In this document: positions 9,921-18,172 of the stretch, in pieces | Layout of the letters: the number at the start of each line of letters is the position of its first letter | How positions within the stretch are numbered: position 1 is the first letter of the stretch | Virus record (IMG/VR): IMGVR_UViG_3300022935_000070 | Location: 1-32,420 of that record | Source of the DNA: a virus | Reading direction: 5' to 3' (one strand) | DNA length: 32,420 nucleotides | Made by a program: the position numbers and the translations under genes | The notes under the pieces: generated by a model | Databases searched by the model: none | Told to the model about the DNA's origin: nothing | The model's input: only the letters and a program-made list of their open reading frames with translations

Positions 9921-12037
9921 TGGCATATCAGATTAATAAGACAGACGGCGACTTACTAGTAGAATTAGTTGATGGACAACTTAATACACAAACTACTGAC
10001 ATTTCACTAATTGGTCGTAACTACTCTGGTTTTGGTGAGCCTATTAATGAAAACTTTGTTAAAATATTAGAAAACTTTTCTAATTCACAAGCACCTGCTA
10101 ATCCACTTACAGGTCAACTTTGGTATGACACAGGTGAAGCAAGACTTAAAATTTTTAACGGTAGCCAATTTAAAAGTGCAGGCGGACCAATTGTTAGTCC
10201 AACACAACCTCAATTAGTTGCTGGAGACCTTTGGATTGACAATCAAAACAACAAATTATATTTTTACGATGGAACTGATTTAGTATTAGTTGGTCCGGAC
10301 TTTGCAACTTCTGAAGGCACAAGTGGTTTCACAACAGAAACAATTTTAGATACTACACAAACTAACAGAACTATTGTTAAATTAAATGTTGGCGGACAAG
10401 TAGAAGCAGTCCTTTCTAATATTAGATTTACACCAAACACAAGTAATCCTATTAACGGTATTACTGGTGTTGTAGAAAAAGGTATTAATATCCTTGATAG
10501 TGATTTTAAATTACACGGTACAGCAACATCGGCAGATACAATTATTAACGCACAAGGCGTTAAGAAAAATGCATCACAGTTTATGGCCACTGATGCTAAC
10601 TCAACTACCAATGGTACTATCACTACAATTAACAATGGCGGTATTACAGTAGGACCAGAAGACAACGTTGCTCTTAAGATTGTAAACAACCAAACAGTGT
10701 TATCAAATGCTGTACGTGATAGAAACTTTGAATTAACAGTAAGAAAATCAAGCGGTACAACAAGTGCAATTAAAGTTAATACTGCTCAAAGTTACTTAGG
10801 TATTTTTAATTCAAGTCCACAAGCAACACTAGATGTTGGTGGTGATGTTATTATTTCAGGTAACTTGTCAGTACAAGGTGAAACATTTAATACAGATGTT
10901 GAAAACTTAAGAATTAAAGATATTAATATTGAACTTGCACTAGCATCTGATAGTACATTGTTAACAGATGCTCAAGTTGATAACGCAGGTATTATTGTTC
11001 GTTCAACACCTAATGATAAAGAGTTTTTATGGAAGAATGCAACAAACGCATTTACAACAAATACATATTATGATTCAACACAAGGTTACAAGTTTAACGG
11101 TAACACAATGGTTTCAATGGCAGGTAGTCCTGCTGTTCCAACACTTAATCATATTATTGACGCACCTGATTTACAAACAGTTGGAACACTAACAGAACTA
11201 CAAGTTGACAATGTTAATATTAACGGACCAACAATTAGTACAACTACTAATGAACTTCAATTAACAAGTTCAACAAATGAAATTAGTGTATTAAACAATA
11301 GAATTACAAATCTAGGCACACCAACAGTTGATGCTGATGCGGCAACTAAAAAATATGTTGACGATTCGATTGATAACGAAGGTGTTGTTATGGCATTGAA
11401 TATCACTGGATTAGGTTATGATCCTAATCAAAATGGTGGTACCACATTTGCAAATAATATTACTACATTGCTAGAAGAAATTGTTCCAGCAAGTACTAAG
11501 AAAAATGGAAGCCAAGCAAAGATTCATGCTACAGACCAAACGGCGGCAGTAGCAACTCTATCGGCGGCAGACATGAATAATGCACTAGAAGAAAGTACAG
11601 TATCAGTTGATAAAACTGTTACAGTATCAACAAGAACAATTATAGGTGTAACAACAGGTGTTACAACTATTTTACAATTAGATGCAGTTCACGGATATGA
11701 TGCAGGCCGTAGCGTAATTATCGCAGGAGCAACATATAATACAGGAACAGCATGGGCAAACTTAAATGGAACATGGAATATTGACAGAATTGTTAGTTCA
11801 ACTGAAATAGAAGTGTCAGCAAACACTAGTACTGATGGTGCATTTGCTTACGATGCTTCAAGTGGTACTACGCAACGTGTTACAGAAGTCGGCCAAGAAA
11901 ACGAAGATGTGCTAAAAGACGTAGAATTTAGTGATGTAACTGGATCGGTAACACTAACAGTTAACAGATATGTCGTTACTTGCACAGTAAACGGGGGTGC
12001 TTGGACATTTACAAGCGGTGCAAACTCAGCGGTATGA
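9920..12037 (+). CDS. Tail fibre-like protein, second of three paralogues
   Basis: This 705-residue protein starts at ATG 9920, overlapping the previous stop by one base, with GGGGG upstream. The N-terminal region has the shared module (MAYQINKTDG, NFVKILENFSN, GQLWYDT, GDLWIDNQNNKLYFYDG). The middle has fibre-like segments, including ATLDVGGDVIISGNLSV and a motif ending DADAATKKYVDDSI that is common in phage tail fibres. The C-terminal 200 residues are rich in Thr, Val and Asn, with no collar or peptidase motif seen. The likely role is a virion fibre or adhesin whose distal end differs from its neighbours. Its stop at 12035-12037 is followed by a late-promoter-like box, so a transcription unit may end or restart here. 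Confidence 0.82.
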   Translation: MAYQINKTDGDLLVELVDGQLNTQTTDISLIGRNYSGFGEPINENFVKILENFSNSQAPANPLTGQLWYDTGEARLKIFNGSQFKSAGGPIVSPTQPQLVAGDLWIDNQNNKLYFYDGTDLVLVGPDFATSEGTSGFTTETILDTTQTNRTIVKLNVGGQVEAVLSNIRFTPNTSNPINGITGVVEKGINILDSDFKLHGTATSADTIINAQGVKKNASQFMATDANSTTNGTITTINNGGITVGPEDNVALKIVNNQTVLSNAVRDRNFELTVRKSSGTTSAIKVNTAQSYLGIFNSSPQATLDVGGDVIISGNLSVQGETFNTDVENLRIKDINIELALASDSTLLTDAQVDNAGIIVRSTPNDKEFLWKNATNAFTTNTYYDSTQGYKFNGNTMVSMAGSPAVPTLNHIIDAPDLQTVGTLTELQVDNVNINGPTISTTTNELQLTSSTNEISVLNNRITNLGTPTVDADAATKKYVDDSIDNEGVVMALNITGLGYDPNQNGGTTFANNITTLLEEIVPASTKKNGSQAKIHATDQTAAVATLSAADMNNALEESTVSVDKTVTVSTRTIIGVTTGVTTILQLDAVHGYDAGRSVIIAGATYNTGTAWANLNGTWNIDRIVSSTEIEVSANTSTDGAFAYDASSGTTQRVTEVGQENEDVLKDVEFSDVTGSVTLTVNRYVVTCTVNGGAWTFTSGANSAV

Positions 12038-12038
12038 C

Positions 12039-12049
12039 GATAAATACAA
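12039..12049 (+). promoter_or_regulatory. T4-type late promoter box
   Basis: GATAAATACAA begins two bases after the stop of the second fibre gene, in a 34-base gap. It shares ATAAATACAA exactly with the box at 7201-7210. The ATG at 12072 follows 26 bases after the final A of the box, behind the ribosome-binding site AAGGGG. The late-promoter function is inferred from the T4/cyanophage consensus. Confidence 0.55.
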
Positions 12050-12071
12050 ACAATAAAAGGGGTTTTTAACT

Positions 12072-13550
12072 ATGGCATACATTATTAACAAAACCGACGG
12101 TTCGCAGATTTCAGTAGTCGAAGACGGTACTATCGACCAGACTACCGACCTTAAACTAGTTGGTAAAAACTACGCTGGTTACGGTGAAATACAAAACGAA
12201 AACTTTGTTCACCTACTAGAAAACTTTTCTAGTGCTAATCAGCCAAGCAGAGCAATCCGAGGTCAAATTTGGTTTGACGCCGGTACTAGCAAATTAAAAT
12301 TTTATGACGGTACTAAGTTCCGTACAACAGGTGGTGCAGAAGTAAGTGCTACACAGCCTTCGGGTTTAACAGAAGGTGATTTTTGGTGGGATAATCAAAA
12401 CAATCAGTTGTATGCAAACACTGGTGCAGGATTTATATTAATTGGTCCACAATCTCAAGGTAGCACAGTTACATCGTGGATCACTGATACTATTAGAGAT
12501 ATTGCTCAAACGCAAAGAACAGTTATCAAAGGTACTGTTAACGACGAAGTAGTTGTTGTACTTTCGGCTTCAGACTTTACTATTGACTCATCCGACCCCG
12601 ACAATGCCATTACAGGATTTGACGTAGTACATAGAGGTATGACCCTAAAGAATACAACTAATGCACAGCAAGGTGTTACATCCACTGCACACAGATGGTG
12701 GGGTACTGCTACAGACTCTGATAAACTTGGTGGTAGAGATGCTAGTGAGTATGTTGTATCAATTCCAGGACAAGAATCATCATTTACTGAAATTGTAAGA
12801 TTTTCAGATGCAGGCTTTACAGTTGGTAACTCAAACGATTTAAAAGTTGCTATTGAAAACGACAACCAAGCAGTTATTTCAAACGAAGTTGGTACAGTAA
12901 TTAGATTTAAAGTTGATAATGCACAAGCACAATCAACAGAGTCAGTACAAATTAAAGCAGAAGGTATTTTACCAGGTGCTAACAATACCTACAATTTAGG
13001 TAGTGCAAACACTAAATGGGCAAATATTCATGCTACTACATTTAACGGTACAGCAACATCAGCCAACGCAATGGTTGTTGGACAAAACAATAGAACTGCA
13101 AGTACAAGTGCTACTAATGACACAGTAGCAGTTCGTGACAGTTCAGGTAACTTATCGGCAAACCTATTCCAAGGTGTTGCTACAGAAGCACGTTACGCTG
13201 ACTTAGCAGAAAAATATACTACTGGCGAAGAATTACCAGTTGGTACTATTGTTTCAGTTTGCAATCACGATGCACACGAAGTTGATGCTTGTGGTATTGA
13301 TGACACACCAATTGGTGTTATTTCTGGCAAACCTGCATTCTTAATGAATGCTGAGGCAGAAGGCCAAGCAGTTGCACTAAAAGGTCGAGTTCCTGTAAGA
13401 GTAATTGGTCCAGTTAATAAAGGTGACAAGTTATATGCAGGTCCTAATGGTACAGCACAAAAAGCCAATGAAGGTGATTTAATTGGTGTTGCATTAGAGT
13501 CAAACGATAGACATGAAGAAAAACTAGTAGAAGCAGTTCTAAAAGTATAA
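12072..13550 (+). CDS. Tail fibre-like protein, third paralogue, with processing-type C-terminus
   Basis: This 492-residue protein begins at ATG 12072 after AAGGGG. Residues 1 to about 220 are the shared module (MAYIINKTDG, NFVHLLENFSS, GQIWFDAG, GDFWWDNQNNQLYANTG). A linker with NTYNLGSANTKWANIHATTF resembles segments that precede chaperone-type ends in tailspikes. The last 120 residues start at ARYADLAEKYTT and include TPIGVISGKPAFLMN and GRVPVRVIGPVNKGD. The layout recalls the C-terminal domain of phage neck-appendage proteins that can self-cleave (Peptidase_G2 type). That comparison is from memory, and no catalytic residue could be assigned. It may act in fibre folding or release. Confidence 0.8.
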   Translation: MAYIINKTDGSQISVVEDGTIDQTTDLKLVGKNYAGYGEIQNENFVHLLENFSSANQPSRAIRGQIWFDAGTSKLKFYDGTKFRTTGGAEVSATQPSGLTEGDFWWDNQNNQLYANTGAGFILIGPQSQGSTVTSWITDTIRDIAQTQRTVIKGTVNDEVVVVLSASDFTIDSSDPDNAITGFDVVHRGMTLKNTTNAQQGVTSTAHRWWGTATDSDKLGGRDASEYVVSIPGQESSFTEIVRFSDAGFTVGNSNDLKVAIENDNQAVISNEVGTVIRFKVDNAQAQSTESVQIKAEGILPGANNTYNLGSANTKWANIHATTFNGTATSANAMVVGQNNRTASTSATNDTVAVRDSSGNLSANLFQGVATEARYADLAEKYTTGEELPVGTIVSVCNHDAHEVDACGIDDTPIGVISGKPAFLMNAEAEGQAVALKGRVPVRVIGPVNKGDKLYAGPNGTAQKANEGDLIGVALESNDRHEEKLVEAVLKV

Positions 13551-13564
13551 GGAAGAAGTAGAAA

Positions 13565-14497
13565 ATGGCAATTATTACAGCGGCAAGATATAACGATTTA
13601 CAAGCCAAAGTTGCTAATATTTTAGGCAACGGTAGTGGCGAACAAGGTTATGGACAAACTTTAACAAGTTCTCAAGTAGCCGCTGAAACTGTTATTGACT
13701 CTCAACATATGTCAGACTTATATACTGACATGGTCAAATGTAGAGTACACCAAGTTGGTAGTGTTCCTCAATCAATTGCTACTGTTTCTGTAGGTAACGT
13801 AATTGAAGAAGACAGTTCCGATACAGGTACAGCACGTGGTATTGTACAGTACGAAGCACTTGCTGATACTATTGTTGACGACAAAGACTTAATTTATACT
13901 GCTGATACATCACAGAGCACAATTACTGCTTCAAAAGTAGCATCAACAAGAACTGCATCATGGGCAGGTGTTGTTGACCATATTGTTACAGTAACATGGC
14001 CAAGTGCAGATGCACGTAGACACTTTTTTAATGCCGGCGGCGAAATTCGTTTTACAGCAGATTTAGATCCAGATGTTTCAAACGGTAAAAACAATGACTG
14101 GAATAACTTACTTTCTCAAATGGGAGTAGTAAGTTTTAAAGCACAAACTTGTACATCAAATGGTACTTCACCAGGCACAAGTTTCAATCTTGGAAATTTT
14201 GATATAACTAGTACAGATCAATTAGTATTCCAAAAAGACGGTTCGGGCGTATATGCAGAAAACGATTACAACATTAAAGTTAAAGAACTTAGTGCCCTAC
14301 AACTACAATTTACAATTCAATTCCGTGATGATGACGCAGGCGATGACGCAGGCGACTCAAACAATGACGGTGCAATTAACCCAATTGACGAAAGCGTAAC
14401 AGGTACACTAGAAAGTGTTGTAGGCGAAAGACTGCCTACTGGTGCTAATGTTTCTCTTTCTACTCCAGCATACGCAACCACAAACAACCTAGCATAA
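13565..14497 (+). CDS. Virion structural protein with calcium-loop-like motif, 310 aa
   Basis: ATG at 13565 follows AAGGAAGAAG. The protein is 310 residues, acidic and soluble. The N-terminus (MAIITAARYNDLQAKVANIL) looks helical, and the rest appears beta-rich. Near residues 258-275 there is a run of acidic residues followed by DSNNDGAINPID, which fits the DxNxDGxxxxxD loop of dockerin- or EF-hand-like calcium sites. It is the last gene of the structural block. Homologous-looking proteins follow fibre genes in marine T4-like phages, though I cannot name the family. A structural role is inferred from position. Confidence 0.75.
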   Translation: MAIITAARYNDLQAKVANILGNGSGEQGYGQTLTSSQVAAETVIDSQHMSDLYTDMVKCRVHQVGSVPQSIATVSVGNVIEEDSSDTGTARGIVQYEALADTIVDDKDLIYTADTSQSTITASKVASTRTASWAGVVDHIVTVTWPSADARRHFFNAGGEIRFTADLDPDVSNGKNNDWNNLLSQMGVVSFKAQTCTSNGTSPGTSFNLGNFDITSTDQLVFQKDGSGVYAENDYNIKVKELSALQLQFTIQFRDDDAGDDAGDSNNDGAINPIDESVTGTLESVVGERLPTGANVSLSTPAYATTNNLA

Positions 14498-14507
14498 CTT
14501 AAAACAT

Positions 14508-14515
14508 AGTAAATA
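14508..14515 (+). promoter_or_regulatory. Weak late-promoter-like box before the glycosyltransferase block
   Basis: AGTAAATA matches the late consensus TATAAATA at six of eight bases. Its last A is six bases before the ATG at 14521, so a transcript starting at the usual distance would be nearly or fully leaderless. No ribosome-binding site is visible in the 23-base gap. Support is weak. Confidence 0.25.
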
Positions 14516-14520
14516 TTGCT

Positions 14521-14865
14521 ATGGATGAGAAGTTAGAAAAAGCCTTGGAATTTGGCAATTATTCTGCCACGTTAGATAACCAAAAACGTATGTTACACGA
14601 AAAGTTTGTAACAGACTCTATCTATTTTACCAACGGCGGCCAATTCACTATATCAAAAGAACTTATTAACTATGTTAACATTTTGGTTAACACTGGGCAA
14701 GAGTCATCTGTTTTGATTGACGACAACGATATTCCGATTGAGATAGCAGATGTTGAAGACTTCTATTCAAACATCACAAACAAATACTTTGTTGCTCTAA
14801 ACGATTATCATATAGCATATAAAAAGTTAGAGTCAAGCAGAACGGTTGACGGCTTAGTAGAATGA
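14521..14865 (+). CDS. Small phage protein of unknown function, 114 aa
   Basis: This 114-residue acidic soluble protein starts at ATG 14521, with no ribosome-binding site that I can see. It has helical N- and C-terminal segments (EKALEFGNYSATLDNQKRML; DYHIAYKKLESSR) around a short strand region with NGGQFTISKEL and SVLIDDNDIPIEI. There is no catalytic motif. Small proteins of this type occur in cyanophage structural regions as hypotheticals, from memory. The stop overlaps the next start as ATGA, so it is translationally coupled to the glycosyltransferase-like gene. Its function is unknown. Confidence 0.75.
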   Translation: MDEKLEKALEFGNYSATLDNQKRMLHEKFVTDSIYFTNGGQFTISKELINYVNILVNTGQESSVLIDDNDIPIEIADVEDFYSNITNKYFVALNDYHIAYKKLESSRTVDGLVE

Positions 14866-15680
14866 CAAATGGTGTACTTTTATTTGCATACAACAATGCT
14901 CAAATAGATTATGTTGCACAGGCTTGCTTTTTAGCAAAGCGTGTAACACAGTACCTTAACCTTCCTACAACTCTTGTTACTGACGATAAAAAACGTGTAG
15001 AAGAATACTACGACTCTAGTGTATTTGACAATATTGTTGTACTAGATAACAAACGCTGGAATAAAAAAACATATGCTGATGGTAGTTTATCTAAAAAAAC
15101 ACTAGACTTTAAAAATTATAATCGTACAGATGCATACGATGTAACACCATATGATAATACGCTAATACTTGATACAGATTATATTATTTCAAACAGTTTA
15201 TTAGCAAACTGTTTTGACAGTGTAAACGATTTAATGATGTATTCAAGTGCAGTTGATATTACAGGCTGGCGAAATACAGACGAATTTAAATTAATTAGTG
15301 AAACAAGTATAAAATTTTATTGGGCAACTTGTGTATTTTTTAGAAAAAACAACAAAAATAAGATTTTCTTTAACTTATTAAAACACATTAAAGAAAACTA
15401 TCAACACTATCGTAACCTATATCAAATTACAAGCACAGTGTATCGCAATGACTATGCGTTTAGTATTGCGGCACACATTGTTGGTGGTGTAAAAGAGTTA
15501 CCAGGAAGAATGATTTATAGTACACATAACGATGTACTGAATAAAATTGATAACGAAAACATAAAGTTGCTTGTTGAAAAACAAAATAGAACAGGCGAAT
15601 ATACATTATTAAAAACAAGTGGCATTAATATTCACGTTATGAACAAGTTTAGTTTAAACAGGGAAATAGCCAATGCCTAA
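14862..15680 (+). CDS. Glycosyltransferase-like protein (GT-A, DTD motif)
   Basis: This 272-residue soluble protein starts at the ATGA overlap with the preceding gene. The N-terminal half has alternating strands and helices (VLLFAYNN, LPTTLVTDD, NIVVLD), as in nucleotide-sugar transferases. A DTD motif at residues 104-106 in LILDTDYI would bind the metal and the sugar nucleotide. Further on are NDYAFSIAAHI, which resembles the acceptor-side region of GT-A enzymes, and a late His in INIHVMNKF. Length and layout fit GT8-like or related bacteriophage transferases. Donor and acceptor are unknown. It is paired with a second DTD transferase that overlaps its end by eight bases. Confidence 0.7.
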   Translation: MTNGVLLFAYNNAQIDYVAQACFLAKRVTQYLNLPTTLVTDDKKRVEEYYDSSVFDNIVVLDNKRWNKKTYADGSLSKKTLDFKNYNRTDAYDVTPYDNTLILDTDYIISNSLLANCFDSVNDLMMYSSAVDITGWRNTDEFKLISETSIKFYWATCVFFRKNNKNKIFFNLLKHIKENYQHYRNLYQITSTVYRNDYAFSIAAHIVGGVKELPGRMIYSTHNDVLNKIDNENIKLLVEKQNRTGEYTLLKTSGINIHVMNKFSLNREIANA

Positions 15681-16491
15681 TTTTACAGTCCTTGCACAAA
15701 ATAACGAAGACAATTACATACGTCAAGCAGAATTACTAGCAATGAGTATTAGGAATACTAACCCTAAAAGTAAAATATGCCTAATTACAAATGATGTAGT
15801 AGAAAACAAAGAACTGTTTGACGACATTGTACCTATTCCTTGGGAAGATGCCGGCGAAGAACACAAATGGAAAGTACAAAACCGTTGGAAGATATATCAT
15901 GCTTGTCCATATGACGCAACTTTTGTGCTAGATACTGATATGTTAGTACAACAAGATCTGTCAAACTGGTGGAACTTGATGCAAAATTATGATGTGTTCT
16001 ATACAACAGCAGTTACAGACTACAAGTTTGAAAAACCTGACACAAGTTACTATAGAAAAATGTTTATAGAAAACAAATTACCAGACACTTATGTAGCATT
16101 GCACTACTTTAAGAAGTCAGACTTTGCAAAAAAGTTTTATACTTGCTTAGAAGAAGTAATGAAGAACTGGGAATACTATTATGAAAAGTATGCTCCTAAG
16201 AAAATGCAAAAGTTTTTAAGTGTAGATGTATGTACAGCAATTACTATTAGAGTTTTAGACTGTGAACATTTAGTTACTAACAAAAAGTTACCGTTTCCTA
16301 CTTTTGTACACATGAAGCCATACTTACAAAGTTGGAAAACACAAACAAAGAAATGGCAAGACAGAATTACTTGTTTTGTTGATGACGATTTAAATTTAAG
16401 AGTTGGTGGTTGGTTACAAAACACAGTGTTCCACTATACAGAAAAAGATTTTACAGGAAAGTTTTATGACAGATTTAAAAGATTGGACTGA
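15673..16491 (+). CDS. Glycosyltransferase-like protein (GT8-like, DTD motif)
   Basis: This 272-residue protein starts at ATG 15673 behind AGGGAA. The N-terminus PNFTVLAQNNEDNYIRQA and the segment ICLITND fit a GT-A nucleotide-binding fold. DTD at residues 87-89 in FVLDTDMLVQQDL is the expected metal site, and its followers resemble GT8 family members. A late FVHMK and FHYTEKDF could supply a third metal ligand. Sequence similarity to the previous gene is limited to the fold and motif. It sits in an overlapping series of + strand genes, suggesting coordinated expression. The acceptor could be a virion protein, a lipid-linked sugar or a host glycan; the sequence does not decide. Confidence 0.75.
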   Translation: MPNFTVLAQNNEDNYIRQAELLAMSIRNTNPKSKICLITNDVVENKELFDDIVPIPWEDAGEEHKWKVQNRWKIYHACPYDATFVLDTDMLVQQDLSNWWNLMQNYDVFYTTAVTDYKFEKPDTSYYRKMFIENKLPDTYVALHYFKKSDFAKKFYTCLEEVMKNWEYYYEKYAPKKMQKFLSVDVCTAITIRVLDCEHLVTNKKLPFPTFVHMKPYLQSWKTQTKKWQDRITCFVDDDLNLRVGGWLQNTVFHYTEKDFTGKFYDRFKRLD

Positions 16492-17047
16492 AGTTCCTAT
16501 AAAACCAGCACCAACATATGCTAACTTTAATGTAACTACTGGTTACATTGATAGTTTTAGCGACTCGCCTCTTGGCGAACATAGTATTGAAGTTGAATAC
16601 GATAGTGTTAGAGATATTATCGAAGGCAAAGCATTTTACAAACACTACAAAGTATTGTTTAATCCTGCATCAACTATGTATGAACTTGTAAATGTACACG
16701 AAGAAAAAGCATACGAGTACAATGTTAATAATAGTTTTTACAAAGTACAAGAAAATGATAGTGCAGATATTATTTTAGTTAAAAATTACATAACGCAACA
16801 ATGGGAATTAACATTTGGTAAATTGTTTCAAAAAACACTAGATAAAAACAATGTAACATTACAAACTAAAAAACAATTTAGTATTGTAAAGAAAAATGAC
16901 CCATATGTTCTATATAGAGAATTAAATTTTGATTTAAGTTCAAACGATTTAGTCTTGCAATTTAATGAAAATGATAGTATAATAGAGTTTGACGTTTACA
17001 CTACTAAAGTCTTTAACAGTTACGGAGTACAAGTTGTCAAAAATTAA
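16466..17047 (+). CDS. Beta-rich hypothetical protein, 193 aa
   Basis: I place the start at ATG 16466 behind ACAGGAAAG rather than at the longer opening at 16403, because the longer form only adds sequence inside the preceding gene. The product is 193 residues and soluble, with many short beta strands (IEVEYDSV, HYKVLFNP, MYELVNVHEEKAYEYNV, LVLQFNEND). There are no cysteine clusters, no DxD motif and no signal peptide. It overlaps both neighbours and lies between glycosyltransferase-like genes. It could be a virion decoration or a carbohydrate-binding protein, but I do not recognise the family. Confidence 0.65.
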   Translation: MTDLKDWTEVPIKPAPTYANFNVTTGYIDSFSDSPLGEHSIEVEYDSVRDIIEGKAFYKHYKVLFNPASTMYELVNVHEEKAYEYNVNNSFYKVQENDSADIILVKNYITQQWELTFGKLFQKTLDKNNVTLQTKKQFSIVKKNDPYVLYRELNFDLSSNDLVLQFNENDSIIEFDVYTTKVFNSYGVQVVKN

Positions 17048-17924
17048 AATACAAGATGTTGATATTATCTTTTTAAGTTATGACGAGCCTAATGCTGAAG
17101 AAAATTGGGCAGACTTAAAACGTAAAGTGCCTTGGGCAAAAAGAGTACACGGTGTTGAAGGCAGTGATGCCGCACATAAAGCCTGTGCCGATTTATCAGA
17201 TACAAAACATTTTGTAACAGTTGACGGTGACACTATTGTTGATCCTCGATTTATGCAAGTTGAATTAGACTTAGACAAACTAGGTGTAGATGACGACTAT
17301 CAATTTAGTTGGTGCGGTAAAATTGATGTTAACGGACTTATGTACGGTAACGGAAGTTTGAAGATGTGGACAAAAGAGTTTGTAAAGAATATGCGTACAC
17401 ACGAAAATACAGACGGTACAAACGAAACTAGTATTGAGTTTTGTTATTTTGACAACTATTATCAACTAAACGAAAACTATAGTAGCAGTATTATTACAGG
17501 CAGTCCTTTACAAGCATGGAGAGCAGGCTTTCGTGAAGGTGTAAAGATGTCATTAGATAGGGGTACTAAGGTAACTGATATTGAAGAACAGTTATGGTGG
17601 CAAAATAGACATAGACTTTACATATGGCAAATGGTAGGTTGTGATGTGCCAGACGGCATATGGGCAATCTACGGAGCAAGACTAGGCTGTTATAAAACAA
17701 TGTGTACTGATTGGGATCATACACAAACACGTGACTTTGAATATCTTAAAGAATTATGGAAAGAACATGAAACTGTTAATCCAGCAGAAGAAGCAAAAGA
17801 AGTTGGTAAAAAATTAATTAACGAATTAGACTTACCTATTGCAGTTGTTCCATACGATAGTTTGCAAAGTAAATTTTTTAAAACTGTTTATGTAAATAGT
17901 GATAGGGTTATTAGACGTAAATGA
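17034..17924 (+). CDS. Glycosyltransferase-like protein with DGD motif, 296 aa
   Basis: The start is taken as TTG 17034, seven bases after ACGGAG. This leaves a 14-base overlap and matches the N-terminus of the paralogue at 26319. Both begin with a strand of type DI(I/V)F(L/I)SY-x-EP. The DGD motif at residues 64-66 (TVDGDTIVD) is placed like the metal-binding DxD of GT-A enzymes. The C-terminal half shares with the paralogue a W-x-x-(A/G)FRE segment and a GxxAIxGAxxG-like segment. Family is inferred from fold and motif only. The stop overlaps the next start (ATGA). Confidence 0.65.
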   Translation: MSKIKIQDVDIIFLSYDEPNAEENWADLKRKVPWAKRVHGVEGSDAAHKACADLSDTKHFVTVDGDTIVDPRFMQVELDLDKLGVDDDYQFSWCGKIDVNGLMYGNGSLKMWTKEFVKNMRTHENTDGTNETSIEFCYFDNYYQLNENYSSSIITGSPLQAWRAGFREGVKMSLDRGTKVTDIEEQLWWQNRHRLYIWQMVGCDVPDGIWAIYGARLGCYKTMCTDWDHTQTRDFEYLKELWKEHETVNPAEEAKEVGKKLINELDLPIAVVPYDSLQSKFFKTVYVNSDRVIRRK

Positions 17925-18172
17925 AAATTAGATACTATCATAACATAGATGGCTGGCGTTGGCTAGGATTCGTCTTGGCTATGGTAGGTGCTTTTATACT
18001 TAGTGGCGGTAATGCCAAACTGCAATGGATAGGTTGGGCAGTTGCTTGCCTAAGTTGTACAATATGGATTTGGATGGGAATTAAGGACAAGGATGTGCCG
18101 AGAGCACTCATGGAATTGTTTTATTTGCTGTTAGCAATACGTGGTATATTTAACTGGATAGAATATGAGTGA
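17921..18172 (+). CDS. Small membrane protein, three predicted TM segments
   Basis: This 83-residue protein starts at the ATGA overlap. Three hydrophobic stretches are visible at about residues 14-29, 35-53 and 61-78, separated by short loops with Lys and Asp. Tryptophan is frequent. The third segment (FYLLLAIRGIFNW) faintly recalls membrane segments of PnuC-type transporters, but the protein is far too short to be one. It lies between a glycosyltransferase-like gene and a radical SAM gene, and overlaps the latter by eight bases. It may anchor the pathway at the inner membrane or move a substrate. That is inference; no named family was recognised. Confidence 0.65.
   Translation: MKIRYYHNIDGWRWLGFVLAMVGAFILSGGNAKLQWIGWAVACLSCTIWIWMGIKDKDVPRALMELFYLLLAIRGIFNWIEYE

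Noticed and set aside
10264-10689. A 141-codon open frame on the - strand
   Set aside because: It is a shadow of the second fibre gene; its composition mirrors the + strand codons.
12506-12985. A 159-codon open frame on the - strand
   Set aside because: It is antisense to the third fibre gene, with no ribosome-binding site or recognisable domain.
15191-15214. Perfect 9-base inverted repeat AAACAGTTT / AAACTGTTT with a 6-base loop
   Set aside because: It lies inside a glycosyltransferase-like gene, is AT-rich and has no following U-run at a gene end. It is likely chance rather than a terminator or operator.
16989-17033. Longer N-terminus for the 17034 gene from TTG 16989
   Set aside because: The extra residues lie inside the previous gene and have no counterpart in the paralogue at 26319, and TTG 17034 has a better ribosome-binding site.
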